A DNA stretch of 64,000 nt from Mesorhizobium loti (lineage in GTDB: Bacteria; Pseudomonadota; Alphaproteobacteria; Rhizobiales; Rhizobiaceae), in the NCBI RefSeq assembly GCF_003148495.1, contig NZ_QGGH01000007.1:124001-188000 (forward strand), given 5' to 3'. Every line of letters starts with the position of its first letter. Within the stretch, counting starts at the first letter, position 1. The notes beneath the pieces are model-generated. The model did not search any database and was not told the DNA's origin. It saw only the letters and a program-made list of their open reading frames with translations. A program made the translations under genes and the position numbers. Of this stretch, positions 1-9,083 are shown piece after piece.

Positions 1-1
1 T

Positions 2-3000
2 CCTCGGCTGATGGAGGTCTTCCTCTCGGCCTACGGCCTCTCCACAAAGGAAGGCGTGGCGCTGATGTGCCTGGCCGAGGCGCTGCTGCGCGTGCCTGAC
101 ACCGAGACGATGGACGACCTCATCGCCGACAAGATCGCGCCGCATGACTGGTCGGCGCATTCCGGCGGCTCGAGTTCCATCTTCGTCAACGCCTCGACCT
201 GGGCGCTGATGCTGACCGGCCGCGTCCTCGATGAGGGCGAGGGCGGCATCGAGGGCACGCTGCGTTCTATGGTGCGGCGGCTGGGCGAGCCGGTCATCCG
301 CAAAGCGGTGGCCGCCGCCATGCGCGAGATGGGCGAGCAGTTTGTGCTCGGCCGCACCATCGCCGAGGCCGTCAAGCGCGGCCGGCCGATGACGCAGAAA
401 GGTTATCTCTATTCCTTCGACATGCTGGGCGAAGCGGCTCGCACCGAGGCCGATGCCTTGCGCTATCATAAGGCCTATGCCGCCGCGATTTCGTCGCTCG
501 ATTCCGGCTCCAACGGCCCTGATATCAGGCAGAATCACGGCATCTCGGTCAAGCTTTCGGCGCTGCATCCGCGTTATGAGGTAGCGCAGAAGGAAGAGAT
601 GCTGCCGGTCATGGCCGAGCGGCTTTTGTCGCTGGCGCTTGCCGCGCGCCATTCGCGCATGGGCCTCAACATCGACGCCGAGGAAGCCGACCGCCTCGAT
701 CTGTCGCTCGACGTGATCGAGCGGGTGCTGGCCGAGCCGGAACTCGCCGGCTGGAACGGTTTTGGTGTGGTGGTGCAAGCGTATGGGCCACGCGCGGCCT
801 TTGCCATCGACTGGCTCTACGCGCTGGCCAAGAAATACGACCGCAACATCATGGTGCGGCTGGTCAAGGGCGCCTATTGGGACACCGAGATCAAGCGGGC
901 GCAGACGCTCGGACTATCAGGTTATCCCGTCTTCACCCGCAAGGCCAACACCGACGTCTCCTACATCGCTTGCGCCAAGAAGTTGCTTGGCATGACCGAT
1001 CGCATCTATCCGCAATTCGCCACCCACAACGCCCACACAGTCGCGGCCATCCTGTCGATGGCGACGAACCGCGACTCCTTCGAGTTCCAGCGTCTGCACG
1101 GCATGGGCGAAGCCCTGCACGAGACGGTGCGACGGTCCGAAGGCACGCGCTGCCGCATCTATGCACCGGTCGGTGCGCATTCCGATCTGCTTGCCTATCT
1201 GGTCCGTCGGCTGCTGGAGAACGGCGCCAACTCCTCCTTCGTGCACCAGCTGACTGACGAGGATGTCGAGCCGGAGGACATTGCGCGTGATCCGCTCGAA
1301 ACGGTCGAAAGCCAGGGTCCGGCCGCCAATCCGGCGATTGCCCGGCCTTCCCAGATTTTTGGCGCCGGCCGTCGGAACTCGAAGGGTTTTGACGTCACCG
1401 ACACGGTGACGCTGGCGGCGATCGACAAGGCCAAGGCCGCCTTCGCAGGGCCGGATCGCTGGCATGCCAAGCCGATCACCCGGGCCGCCGGCTATGGCAA
1501 GCAGCGTCCGATCGTCAATCCGGCCAAGCCTTCCGAAGTGGTCGGCACGGTCAGCGAAGCCGCTGCCAAGCAAGTGGCGACCGCCGTGCGGATCGCGGTG
1601 GACGCGCAGCCGGCCTGGGCGAAGCGTCCCGTTGCCGAACGCGCCGCCATCCTCAACCGCGCCGCCGATCTCTATGAAGCGAATGCCGTCGAATTCTTCG
1701 CGCTCGCCACAAGGGAGGCCGGCAAATCGCTGGCCGACGGCGTCGCCGAAGTGCGCGAGGCGGTCGACTTCCTTCGCTACTACGCCACTGAAGCGGCCAA
1801 TGCGGAGGCGGGCACGCAAGCGCGCGGCGCCATCGTCTGCATCTCGCCGTGGAATTTCCCGCTCGCCATCTTCACCGGCCAGATCGCCGCCGCACTTGTC
1901 ACCGGCAATTCGGTGATCGCCAAGCCGGCCGAGCAGACGCCGCTGATCGCCTTCCGTGCCGTCGAACTGCTGCGCGAGGCCGGTGTGCCGGAAGACGTCA
2001 TCCAGTTGCTGCCTGGCGACGGTCCATCGGTCGGCGGGCCGCTCACCGCCGATCCGCGCATTGCTGGCGTCTGCTTCACCGGTTCGACCGAGGTTGCCAA
2101 GCTGATCGAGAAGCAACTGGCCGAGACGGCCGCGCCCGATGCCATGCTGATCGCCGAGACCGGCGGCCTCAACGCCATGATCGTCGATTCCACCGCGCTG
2201 CCCGAACAGGCGGTGCGCGACATCCTCGCCTCGGCCTTCCAGAGTGCCGGCCAGCGCTGCTCGGCGCTGCGCGTGCTCTATGTGCAGAAGGACGTCGAGA
2301 AGAAGATGCTGGAGATGCTGAAAGGCGCCATGGAGGCGCTCAGCATCGGTGATCCCTGGCGGATTTCAACCGATGTCGGCCCTGTCATCGACGACGAGGC
2401 GCAAAGCTCGATCCGCGAGTACTGCACGAAAATGGGTCTGCAGGGCAGGCTGATCGCCAAGCTCGAGGCACCGAAGGAGGGGCGCTTCGTCGCGCCGCAC
2501 GTCTTCCGGGTCAAGGGCATCGAAGACATGGAGCGCGAGGTGTTCGGGCCGGTGCTGCATGTCGCCACCTTCGACGCCGACGAGATCGACGCGGTCATCG
2601 CGGCCATCAACCGCAAGGGCTATGGCCTGACCTTCGGCCTGCACACCCGCATCGAGGGCCGCGTGCAGCATTTCGTCGACGGCATCCATGCCGGCAACAT
2701 CTATGTCAACCGCAACCAGATCGGCGCCGTTGTCGGTTCGCAGCCGTTTGGTGGCGAGGGGCTTTCAGGCACCGGTCCAAAGGCCGGCGGTCCGCACTAT
2801 CTCAGGCGCTTCCGCAAGGGGCCGGAGGCCGGCACCCATTTGCAGGATGGCCATAAGGTCACGGCGACCGAACTTGCCGACAATCTGCCCGATCCCACGC
2901 TTGGCGGCTGGTCGACGCGGCCCGACCGGATCGCCATTCTGAGGAAGCATCTGCGCGGCAAGGGTGCCGCAGCCATTGGTGCTGCCGCCAGCATCGATTT

Positions 3001-3445
3001 CGGCCAGGTCGACCTGCCCGGGCCGACCGGCGAGGCCAACACGCTCTCGCTGTCGCCGCGCGGACGGGTGCTATGCCTTGGTCCTGATGGCGACACGCTG
3101 CTCGCGCAGACGATCCAAGCGCTCGCCGCCGGCAATGCGGTGCTGGCGGTGGCGCCCGGTGCGCCGGCTGCCCTGTCCGCATTGACCGGCAAGGGCCTGC
3201 CACTGGCCGCCATCGATGGTCGTCCTGATCCGGTCGAAGCGCGCTCGCTGCGGGTCGATGTCGTCGCTTTTTCGGGCACGCCCGAGGCCGCGCGCATCGT
3301 GCGCAAGGTCATCGCCGACCGCTCAGGCCCGATCGTGCCGCTGGTCAGCGAGGTGCTGAACCCGGCGGCCTATGCGCATGAACGGGCGGTCTGTGTCGAC
3401 ACCACCGCCGCCGGCGGCAATGCGAGCCTGCTGGCCGGAGCCTGA
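2..3445 (+). CDS. putA: Bifunctional proline dehydrogenase / L-glutamate gamma-semialdehyde dehydrogenase PutA (5' end outside window)
   Basis: PutA oxidises proline to glutamate in two steps: FAD-dependent proline dehydrogenase, then NAD-dependent P5C dehydrogenase. The reading frame is open to the left edge, so the N-terminus is missing; the first residues seen lie inside the PRODH domain region. PRODH motifs such as VRLVKGAYWDTEIKRA are present at about residues 280-295. The aldehyde dehydrogenase half carries SPWNFPLAIFTG, the general-base region ETGGLNAM and the catalytic cysteine in SAGQRCSALR. About 200 residues follow the ALDH domain, as in long PutA proteins with a C-terminal ALDH-superfamily-like domain. 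Whether a ribbon-helix-helix repressor domain exists cannot be seen. No partner gene adjoins it; the next gene is on the other strand and belongs to haem metabolism. Confidence 0.95.
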   Translation, partial: PRLMEVFLSAYGLSTKEGVALMCLAEALLRVPDTETMDDLIADKIAPHDWSAHSGGSSSIFVNASTWALMLTGRVLDEGEGGIEGTLRSMVRRLGEPVIRKAVAAAMREMGEQFVLGRTIAEAVKRGRPMTQKGYLYSFDMLGEAARTEADALRYHKAYAAAISSLDSGSNGPDIRQNHGISVKLSALHPRYEVAQKEEMLPVMAERLLSLALAARHSRMGLNIDAEEADRLDLSLDVIERVLAEPELAGWNGFGVVVQAYGPRAAFAIDWLYALAKKYDRNIMVRLVKGAYWDTEIKRAQTLGLSGYPVFTRKANTDVSYIACAKKLLGMTDRIYPQFATHNAHTVAAILSMATNRDSFEFQRLHGMGEALHETVRRSEGTRCRIYAPVGAHSDLLAYLVRRLLENGANSSFVHQLTDEDVEPEDIARDPLETVESQGPAANPAIARPSQIFGAGRRNSKGFDVTDTVTLAAIDKAKAAFAGPDRWHAKPITRAAGYGKQRPIVNPAKPSEVVGTVSEAAAKQVATAVRIAVDAQPAWAKRPVAERAAILNRAADLYEANAVEFFALATREAGKSLADGVAEVREAVDFLRYYATEAANAEAGTQARGAIVCISPWNFPLAIFTGQIAAALVTGNSVIAKPAEQTPLIAFRAVELLREAGVPEDVIQLLPGDGPSVGGPLTADPRIAGVCFTGSTEVAKLIEKQLAETAAPDAMLIAETGGLNAMIVDSTALPEQAVRDILASAFQSAGQRCSALRVLYVQKDVEKKMLEMLKGAMEALSIGDPWRISTDVGPVIDDEAQSSIREYCTKMGLQGRLIAKLEAPKEGRFVAPHVFRVKGIEDMEREVFGPVLHVATFDADEIDAVIAAINRKGYGLTFGLHTRIEGRVQHFVDGIHAGNIYVNRNQIGAVVGSQPFGGEGLSGTGPKAGGPHYLRRFRKGPEAGTHLQDGHKVTATELADNLPDPTLGGWSTRPDRIAILRKHLRGKGAAAIGAAASIDFGQVDLPGPTGEANTLSLSPRGRVLCLGPDGDTLLAQTIQALAAGNAVLAVAPGAPAALSALTGKGLPLAAIDGRPDPVEARSLRVDVVAFSGTPEAARIVRKVIADRSGPIVPLVSEVLNPAAYAHERAVCVDTTAAGGNASLLAGA

Positions 3446-3458
3446 CCCCGGCCAGTAT

Positions 3459-3773
3459 TTATGCGCCTTCGACGACCGCAAAACCCTCGAACTGGGGGTG
3501 GCCGAGATAGTGGACCTTTGTCGTGCCGACATTTCTGTGGGCGGCGCGGAAATTCTCCGACTTGGTCCAGGCGATAAAATCCTCGTGGCTCGCCCACACC
3601 GTATGCGATGCAAACAGCGTGTAGCCTTCGGTCTCGTTGACCGGGCCACGCAACAGGTGGAATTCCCTAAAACCCTTCATCTCAGCGAGGCTGGAGTCTC
3701 GGTTCTTCCACACGGCTTCGAAATCGTTCTCCGAGCCGGTCTGCACCTTGAAGCGGTTCATGGCGATGTACAT
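3459..3773 (-). CDS. IsdG/HmuD-type haem-degrading monooxygenase (antibiotic biosynthesis monooxygenase fold)
   Basis: This 104-residue protein has the size of the dimeric ferredoxin-like ABM fold. It shows the three residues that define IsdG-family haem oxygenases, with the right spacing: Asn6, Trp69 and His79 (IsdG uses Asn7, Trp67, His77). The family opens the haem ring in the cytoplasm and frees iron. It is the last gene of the minus-strand haem operon (receptor, small exported protein, tonB, this gene), 64 bp after tonB. Rhizobial homologues are named HmuD or HmuQ; which name fits cannot be settled from sequence alone. A generic ABM role is the alternative, but the triad and the context favour haem breakdown. 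Confidence 0.85.
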   Translation of the reverse strand: MYIAMNRFKVQTGSENDFEAVWKNRDSSLAEMKGFREFHLLRGPVNETEGYTLFASHTVWASHEDFIAWTKSENFRAAHRNVGTTKVHYLGHPQFEGFAVVEGA

Positions 3774-3837
3774 CGGGTTCCTTTCAGCGGTTTTGAACTT
3801 TGACGATCGATGGATGGCGTAACGGGGCGGCTGAGGC

Positions 3838-4824
3838 TCAGAACGGGCCGATTGGTGCTTTGAACCGCCAGCTTAACAGTCCGGTCTCCGGCGGAATGGG
3901 AGGGAAGGGCGCCTGTTTTCGCACCAGCTCCAAAGCGAATTGATCGAGCTCCGGAGAGCCCGAGCTTTTGGCAAGTTGCAAGTCGCTGATGTTTCCATTG
4001 GCCAGCACCACAAATGCCACCATAGCGTTGTTGCGGGCTGTCGTTTGCGCCGCTTTCGAAACGCGGCGATTGGCGCGAGCCAATTTGTTGGCCACCTCGC
4101 CGCTATAGCGAGACGCTGCCGCGTTGCCTGCACCGGTTTGTTTTCTGCCCTTGCTGGCAATTGCGGCCTTGATTTCCCGACCATCCGCCGTGCCGCGCTT
4201 CTCATATGGTTCGCTTGCAGTTGCTGGCGCAGCTGCCGGAGTTGGCCTCGCGCTGGGGATCGGCGGCTGCTCCGGAACGGCCACAGGCGCCTCGGCGCTC
4301 CCGGCCTGAACGGTCGGCTGCGCTGGCGTTTCGGTCTTGGGGGCGACGCTTTGGTCATCGGGGCGTGGGGCGCCGGCCACCAATATGTCCGGCGTCACCG
4401 CTGGCTGTTTGACAGGTTCCGGCAAAGGCTTGAGCGGCGGCTTTGCTGCGTCCTTCGCGGGTTGAGAAGGCTCCGTTGGCGGCGACGGCTTGGGCGGCGT
4501 TGCCGGCTGTGGTTTGGCCGGCTGCGGGTTCGGCACCAGCGCGACATTTATTGCCGCCGGGTCCTTGTCCAGCGCGCTGCCGACCACCTTGGCGCCCGAC
4601 TGATCACTGCCTTCCGACTGCATAGCGTCCTGGAAACTGGATGTCCCTGAAGGCGAGATCAGAAAAGCCGCTGCCACCGCGGCGTGGAGCAGACAGGAGA
4701 TGACGATCGCTGCCGTCCATTTGCGGTTCCAGGCCGACGGCTGCGGCAGCGCAAGCGGCTCGGTTGGTTTTATGGCCAGCTCGGCGCCGGCGCCGGCGTT
4801 GGGGAGGGGGCTGATATCATGCAT
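3838..4824 (-). CDS. tonB: TonB energy-transducing protein
   Basis: TonB couples the inner-membrane proton motive force to outer-membrane receptors. The protein has a short cytoplasmic segment, one membrane helix containing the Ser-x3-His pattern (SCLLH) typical of TonB, a long Pro/Lys/Glu-rich periplasmic spacer, and a C-terminal TonB domain with SSGSPELDQFALELV and a final basic/aromatic strand. The ATG at 4824 (reading MHDISPLP) gives 328 residues and a normal short N-terminus. An upstream GTG at 4956, just after the previous gene's stop, would add 44 residues with no TonB-like features. It sits between the haem receptor and the haem monooxygenase, so it is probably dedicated to haem uptake. 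No exbB or exbD is in the window. Confidence 0.9.
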   Translation of the reverse strand: MHDISPLPNAGAGAELAIKPTEPLALPQPSAWNRKWTAAIVISCLLHAAVAAAFLISPSGTSSFQDAMQSEGSDQSGAKVVGSALDKDPAAINVALVPNPQPAKPQPATPPKPSPPTEPSQPAKDAAKPPLKPLPEPVKQPAVTPDILVAGAPRPDDQSVAPKTETPAQPTVQAGSAEAPVAVPEQPPIPSARPTPAAAPATASEPYEKRGTADGREIKAAIASKGRKQTGAGNAAASRYSGEVANKLARANRRVSKAAQTTARNNAMVAFVVLANGNISDLQLAKSSGSPELDQFALELVRKQAPFPPIPPETGLLSWRFKAPIGPF

Positions 4825-4957
4825 GTCTCGCCACGAGACCTGCAGCGACAAGAGCAGAATTGTCAAATCAAGATCGTTCGCTGGCAGCGGCAGTCGACGG
4901 TGGCCGGCAATTGGCCACGCCACAGTGTTCTGCAGGAATGGGGGATGCAGTCCCACC

Positions 4958-5407
4958 TCAGACGCCGAAAGCGATACCGGTCCTGGTGTCCGTCTTCAGC
5001 TTGCGCATGCAGGCATTCGGCTCGACGCCGGTACCGGTGCATTCGGTCGCGCTGTTGATCAGCACGCGGCTGACTTTCGAGCATTCGGTGCCGGCCAGAT
5101 CGAAACGTGTCACCTTGGTCTTGCCCGCCGGCAATTCCTTGAAATCGAGCACGGTCAGCCGGTCGACGACGCCAGCCTCGTTGAACAGGGCGATCTCGAA
5201 TGCCGCCTTGGACAGGTCGGCGCCGAGATTGTTATTGACCACGAACGTCAGGCGGCAGCCCTTGTCGGAAGGCTGCGCGCCGTTGAGTTCGAGGCTGAGT
5301 GCGGGGACCGGCGCGGACTCTTGTGCCCACGCCGGAACCATCGCAAGCGACATCGCCAGCGTCGAGGTCAGTTGACGAAGGGATGTCGTCAAGCTCGTCA
5401 TTGTCAT
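4958..5407 (-). CDS. Small exported protein of unknown function in the haem receptor-tonB operon
   Basis: A 149-residue protein with an N-terminal signal peptide (hydrophobic core SLAMVPAWA, likely cleavage after AWA). The mature part is a compact domain with four cysteines (GCRLTF, TECSK, ATECTG, NACMR), suggesting disulphides in the periplasm. I do not recognise a catalytic motif. Its ATG overlaps the receptor stop codon as ATGA, so the two genes are translationally coupled, and tonB follows directly. The position implies a role in haem capture or in receptor/TonB function, but this is inference from context only. Confidence 0.8.
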   Translation of the reverse strand: MTMTSLTTSLRQLTSTLAMSLAMVPAWAQESAPVPALSLELNGAQPSDKGCRLTFVVNNNLGADLSKAAFEIALFNEAGVVDRLTVLDFKELPAGKTKVTRFDLAGTECSKVSRVLINSATECTGTGVEPNACMRKLKTDTRTGIAFGV

Positions 5408-7584
5408 CAGCCTCCAAATCGCATCGTTGCCGCCAGCTTGAGCGTTATGCCCGGCTCATAGACCGCAGCTGTCGTGCTGCCGTTGAGCGGGTTGGCGTAT
5501 TTGACATCGAACAGATTGTCGGCGCGGAAATCGACCTTGAGATTATCGGTCGCCTGATAGCTCGCGAAGGCATTGACCAGCGTGTAGTCTTTGGCCACCG
5601 CATTGCCCTTCGGCTTGCCGTTGTACTGCACTTCGCCGCCGACAGTCAGTTTATCCTCGAGGAAGCGCAAGCCGAGCTGCGCCGTGACCTGGGAGGAGGG
5701 AATCGTGGCGAGATCTGCGCGGTCGCCTTCATACGATATGGTATGACCATTGATGATGGATGCCGAAAGTCCGGCATAGCCCCATGCCGCGTCGTAAACG
5801 CCTTCCATTTCGAAGCCGTTGATCTTGGCCTTGGCGAAATTCTGATACTGGAAGCAGATCGGGATGCCGGGGCCGAACGGGCAGCCGCTGGTCGGGTCGA
5901 ACGCGGACAGCGTCACGCCTTCGATATAGTCGTCGACATCGTTGTTGAAATACGCCGCCTTGAGACGGAACGCGTCGCCAGCCTCCAAGATATCATTTTG
6001 CTTGTAGTTGACGCCGAATTCGGTCGTCTTGCCGGTCTCAGGCCGCAGATTGGGATTGGGCAGGAACGGGAAGCTGACGCCTGCCGGGTGATTGCCGCTG
6101 ATCAGCGTTTCGGTAATCGACGGCGAGCGATAGCCCTCGGCATAGGTGCCGTAGAACTGAAGGCCTGCGAGGCCAGCCGATTCGAACGGCGAAACACCGA
6201 CGGTGATACGAGGCGACACCCTGTCACTGGATGTCTCGCGTGAATCGTCCTTCAGGCTGTAATTGTCGTAACGCAGCCCGGCGATGACTTCGAGCCACTC
6301 CCAGGTGAGCTTGTCCTGGACATAGGCGCCAGAAGCGTTGCGCTTGCCCGACGGCGTGTAGAAACTGTCGCCGCCGGCCGTGCCGCCAGTCTTGACGTTA
6401 TCGCCGGCCCAGTCGCCGCCATAGGTCAGTTCGTGTGCGACATTGCCGGTCTCGAATCGGGACGTGTTCCAGATGTCGATGCTGGTCGTGCCGATGTCGA
6501 AGGTCGACGTCGAGCCTTGCGGCAGCACGATGGGAAGGCCGGTGGTTGGATCAAACCGGTTGAGAGGGACGAGGCTGGTCAGATCGAGATTGGTCTTGTT
6601 GTAAGAGGTGTTGATATGGAGATCGAGCCAGCTCTTGTCCTCATCGGTGATGTTGTAGCGGGCCGTGAAGGTGTTCGACTTCAGGTCGACGTCATTGACC
6701 CGCACGCCGCCGCTGATCTCGTTCCAGCCGTCGCTTGAGCCGACCCAGCCGAGCTTCAGTTCGCTGTTGTCGGTCGGGCGGATGGTGGTCTTGAGCAGGC
6801 CGCTGAGCACGTCGAAGCCGGTGCCCTTGACTGTGTCGCCGCCACCATCCTTGTAGTCGTCATAGTTGCGGTAGACGATGTTGCCGAGCGCATCCCAGTT
6901 CTCGTTGAAGCGGTAGGCACCGGATGCGCTTGATGTCCAGCCCTTGCCGTTGCTCTCATAGCGCCCCGTGACGGAGCCGGCCCAAGTCTCGTCCGGCTTG
7001 AGGAAATCCTCGGCGTCCTTGGTGTCGAAGAAGACGACGCCGCCGATGGCGCCCGAGCCGTAGGTGTTGGCGACGGGACCGCGGATCACGTCGACGGATT
7101 TGACGAGCTCGGGATCGATGTAGAAGGTCGACTGGGTGCCGTGGTCGGAACGCTGGAAATTCTGGCGGGCGCCGTCGACGATGACCGCGACGCGGCCGAA
7201 ATCCTGCAAGCCGCGGATGTTGATACTAGTGCTGGCGCGCCTGGCGTCGGCCTGCGCGGCGACACCGGGCACGCCGAGCAGCATCTCGTTCGGCGTTGTC
7301 GCCATGCGGCGGTCGAGCTGTTCCTGATCGACATGGCTGGCTGACGCCAGCGATTCGATCGCCGTCTCGCCGGTGCGACTGATGACGAGGATCTTGTCGA
7401 GCAGCGTTGCGCCCGCAGGGGCGGGCTTTTCCTCGTCAGCCTTCTTCGTTTGATCTACCGGCTGCGCCGCCTGCTGAGCGTTGGCCAGTTGCGCCGACAA
7501 GGCGATCGCCGCCACGCTTGCCAGCAAAGCCGCCATGCCCTTCGCTGCCGACCGGCCGCGCCATTCCCAAGTCATCAACCCCAT
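5407..7584 (-). CDS. TonB-dependent haem/haemoglobin outer-membrane receptor
   Basis: A 725-residue TonB-dependent receptor with a signal peptide (LLASVAAIALSAQLANA), an N-terminal plug (NIRGLQDFGRVAVIVDG, VDVIRGPVANTYGSGAIGG) and a long beta-barrel ending in the C-terminal aromatic-rich strand. Haem receptors carry a FRAP-like and an NPNL box with a histidine between them; here YRSPS and NPNLRPE flank SGNHPAG. The ATG at 7584 is chosen because GGAG lies seven bases upstream; a start at 7674 would add a non-signal-like leader. It heads the minus-strand haem operon and is divergent from hmuP, with an iron-responsive box between them. Rhizobial homologues are called ShmR, BhuR or HmbR; I leave the symbol open. 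Confidence 0.92.
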   Translation of the reverse strand: MGLMTWEWRGRSAAKGMAALLASVAAIALSAQLANAQQAAQPVDQTKKADEEKPAPAGATLLDKILVISRTGETAIESLASASHVDQEQLDRRMATTPNEMLLGVPGVAAQADARRASTSINIRGLQDFGRVAVIVDGARQNFQRSDHGTQSTFYIDPELVKSVDVIRGPVANTYGSGAIGGVVFFDTKDAEDFLKPDETWAGSVTGRYESNGKGWTSSASGAYRFNENWDALGNIVYRNYDDYKDGGGDTVKGTGFDVLSGLLKTTIRPTDNSELKLGWVGSSDGWNEISGGVRVNDVDLKSNTFTARYNITDEDKSWLDLHINTSYNKTNLDLTSLVPLNRFDPTTGLPIVLPQGSTSTFDIGTTSIDIWNTSRFETGNVAHELTYGGDWAGDNVKTGGTAGGDSFYTPSGKRNASGAYVQDKLTWEWLEVIAGLRYDNYSLKDDSRETSSDRVSPRITVGVSPFESAGLAGLQFYGTYAEGYRSPSITETLISGNHPAGVSFPFLPNPNLRPETGKTTEFGVNYKQNDILEAGDAFRLKAAYFNNDVDDYIEGVTLSAFDPTSGCPFGPGIPICFQYQNFAKAKINGFEMEGVYDAAWGYAGLSASIINGHTISYEGDRADLATIPSSQVTAQLGLRFLEDKLTVGGEVQYNGKPKGNAVAKDYTLVNAFASYQATDNLKVDFRADNLFDVKYANPLNGSTTAAVYEPGITLKLAATMRFGG

Positions 7585-7704
7585 GCCCCAACTCCAAAGT
7601 CCAGGTTTCATGCTGGCTGGCCCGGGGCTGGCTGGCAGTTTTGATCGTGTCCGGCGTCTTAAATGTTGACTCATTTAATCCGGTATTGCACTGACTAGTA
7701 AACA

Positions 7705-7719
7705 TGATTATTCAAGTCA
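7705..7719. promoter_or_regulatory. Candidate iron-responsive operator (IRO box)
   Basis: The sequence TGATTATTCAAGTCA matches TGA-N9-TCA, the consensus reported for RirA-regulated promoters in rhizobia. It lies in the intergenic region between the divergent haem receptor and hmuP, so it could control both arms. rirA itself is 4.2 kb away at the end of the hmu operon. RirA binding is inferred, not shown. Confidence 0.7.
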
Positions 7720-7782
7720 AGAAATGAATCGGATTACGCAACGCCTAGCCAGACGCCCGGCACAGGAAAGGGATCGATCCAG

Positions 7783-7989
7783 ATGAACACCCACAATCCC
7801 AACGATTTTCGCTATCGCGTCCGCCGTTCCGACGATGCCTCCGTCCGTTTCGACCGGGTTCCGCTGGCGGTGCGGACCCTGTCCAGCAACACCCTGTTCC
7901 AGGGCGAGCACGAGATCGGCATCGAGCATCATGGCGCGCTCTACCGGCTGAAGATCACCCGCCAGGGCAAGCTCATTCTCAACAAGTAA
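7783..7989 (+). CDS. hmuP: Haemin uptake protein HmuP (HemP family)
   Basis: This 68-residue protein has the HemP/HmuP signature: a polar N-terminus, then the conserved core with SSNTLFQGEHEIGIEHHGALYRLKITRQGKL. In Bradyrhizobium and Sinorhizobium, HmuP acts with Irr to activate the haem receptor promoter, so it is a small regulator rather than a transporter part. It is first in the plus-strand operon, 22 bp before hmuS, and divergent from the receptor. Length and motifs fit the family closely. Confidence 0.93.
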   Translation: MNTHNPNDFRYRVRRSDDASVRFDRVPLAVRTLSSNTLFQGEHEIGIEHHGALYRLKITRQGKLILNK

Positions 7990-8011
7990 GACAAGGCAAC
8001 AGGGACGAGAC

Positions 8012-9073
8012 ATGGACCAGCGCGTAAAACCCGCCCCGCAGGAAATCCGGCGGGCACGGACAGACAATCCGAAGACGCGCGAGCGTGATCTGGCTGCCCA
8101 GCTCGGCATTTCGGAGGCCGAGCTGGTCGCCGCGCATAGCGGCGACGGCGTCGTCCGTATCGAGCCGCGCGTCAACGATCTTTTGACCGGCCTCGAAGCC
8201 GTCGGCGAGGTCATGGCGCTGACCCGCAATGAAAGCGCGGTGCACGAAAAGATCGGTGTCTATGACAAGGTTGTCACCGGTAACCACAATGCCATGGTGC
8301 TTGGCGAAAACATCGATTTGCGCATCTTCCCGAAGGTGTGGGCACACGGCTTTGCCGTGGAAAAGCGCGATGGCGACGAGATCCGCCGCAGCTTGCAGTT
8401 CTTCGACCCCGCAGGCGAGGCCGTGCACAAGGTGCATCTGCGACCGGCCTCCAGCCTCTATGCCTATCAGAAGCTGGTCGCCGCGCTCGAATCGTCCAAC
8501 CAGGAGCCGACGGTCGACATTTCAGGGCCACTCCCCGATGACGAGATCCATGGCGACGAAGCGGCCGCCAATCTCGACGATCTGCGCGACCGCTGGAGCC
8601 GGCTGACCGACGTGCACCAGTTCTTCGGCATGCTGAAGACGCTGAAGCTCAGCCGCCGGCAGGCGGTGCGCATGGTCGGCCAGGACTATGCCTGGCTGCT
8701 CGACAATGATGCCGTTCGGGCCATGTTCCATCATGCCGTGGAAGGCGAGATGCCGATCATGTGCTTTGTCGGAAACCGCGGCTGCATCCAGATCCATTCC
8801 GGGCCGATCAAATCGATCAAGCCGATGGGGCCATGGATCAATGTGCTGGACGAAACCTTCCACCTGCATCTGCGAACCGATCACATCCACGAGGTCTGGG
8901 CCGTGCGCAAGCCGACCAAGGACGGTCATGTCACCTCGCTCGAGGTCTATGACGTCGACGGCAAGATGATCATCCAGTTCTTCGGCAAGCGTCATGAAGG
9001 CGAAAGCGAGCGTGACGACTGGCGGTTCCTGGCGGAAAACCTGCCGCGCATCCCAAGCCCGACCGCAGCCTGA
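8012..9073 (+). CDS. hmuS: Cytoplasmic haem-binding/haem-degrading factor HmuS (HemS/ChuX family)
   Basis: A 353-residue protein made of two related HemS-type halves, roughly 25-180 and 200-345, as in HemS/PhuS/ShuS. It accepts haem on the cytoplasmic side and either hands it to an oxygenase or breaks it down. The start follows GGGACGAG. It lies 22 bp after hmuP and 10 bp before hmuT in one operon. The haem ligand histidine cannot be fixed by eye; conserved segments such as HNAMVLGENIDLRIF and VGNRGCIQIHSGPI are visible. Confidence 0.93.
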   Translation: MDQRVKPAPQEIRRARTDNPKTRERDLAAQLGISEAELVAAHSGDGVVRIEPRVNDLLTGLEAVGEVMALTRNESAVHEKIGVYDKVVTGNHNAMVLGENIDLRIFPKVWAHGFAVEKRDGDEIRRSLQFFDPAGEAVHKVHLRPASSLYAYQKLVAALESSNQEPTVDISGPLPDDEIHGDEAAANLDDLRDRWSRLTDVHQFFGMLKTLKLSRRQAVRMVGQDYAWLLDNDAVRAMFHHAVEGEMPIMCFVGNRGCIQIHSGPIKSIKPMGPWINVLDETFHLHLRTDHIHEVWAVRKPTKDGHVTSLEVYDVDGKMIIQFFGKRHEGESERDDWRFLAENLPRIPSPTAA

Positions 9074-9083
9074 GGAAAGTAAG

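Noticed and set aside
917..2116. 399-residue open frame on the minus strand inside putA
   Set aside because: It lies wholly within the well-supported putA frame, is Arg/Gly/Asp-rich as expected from a GC-rich antisense frame, and has no motifs.
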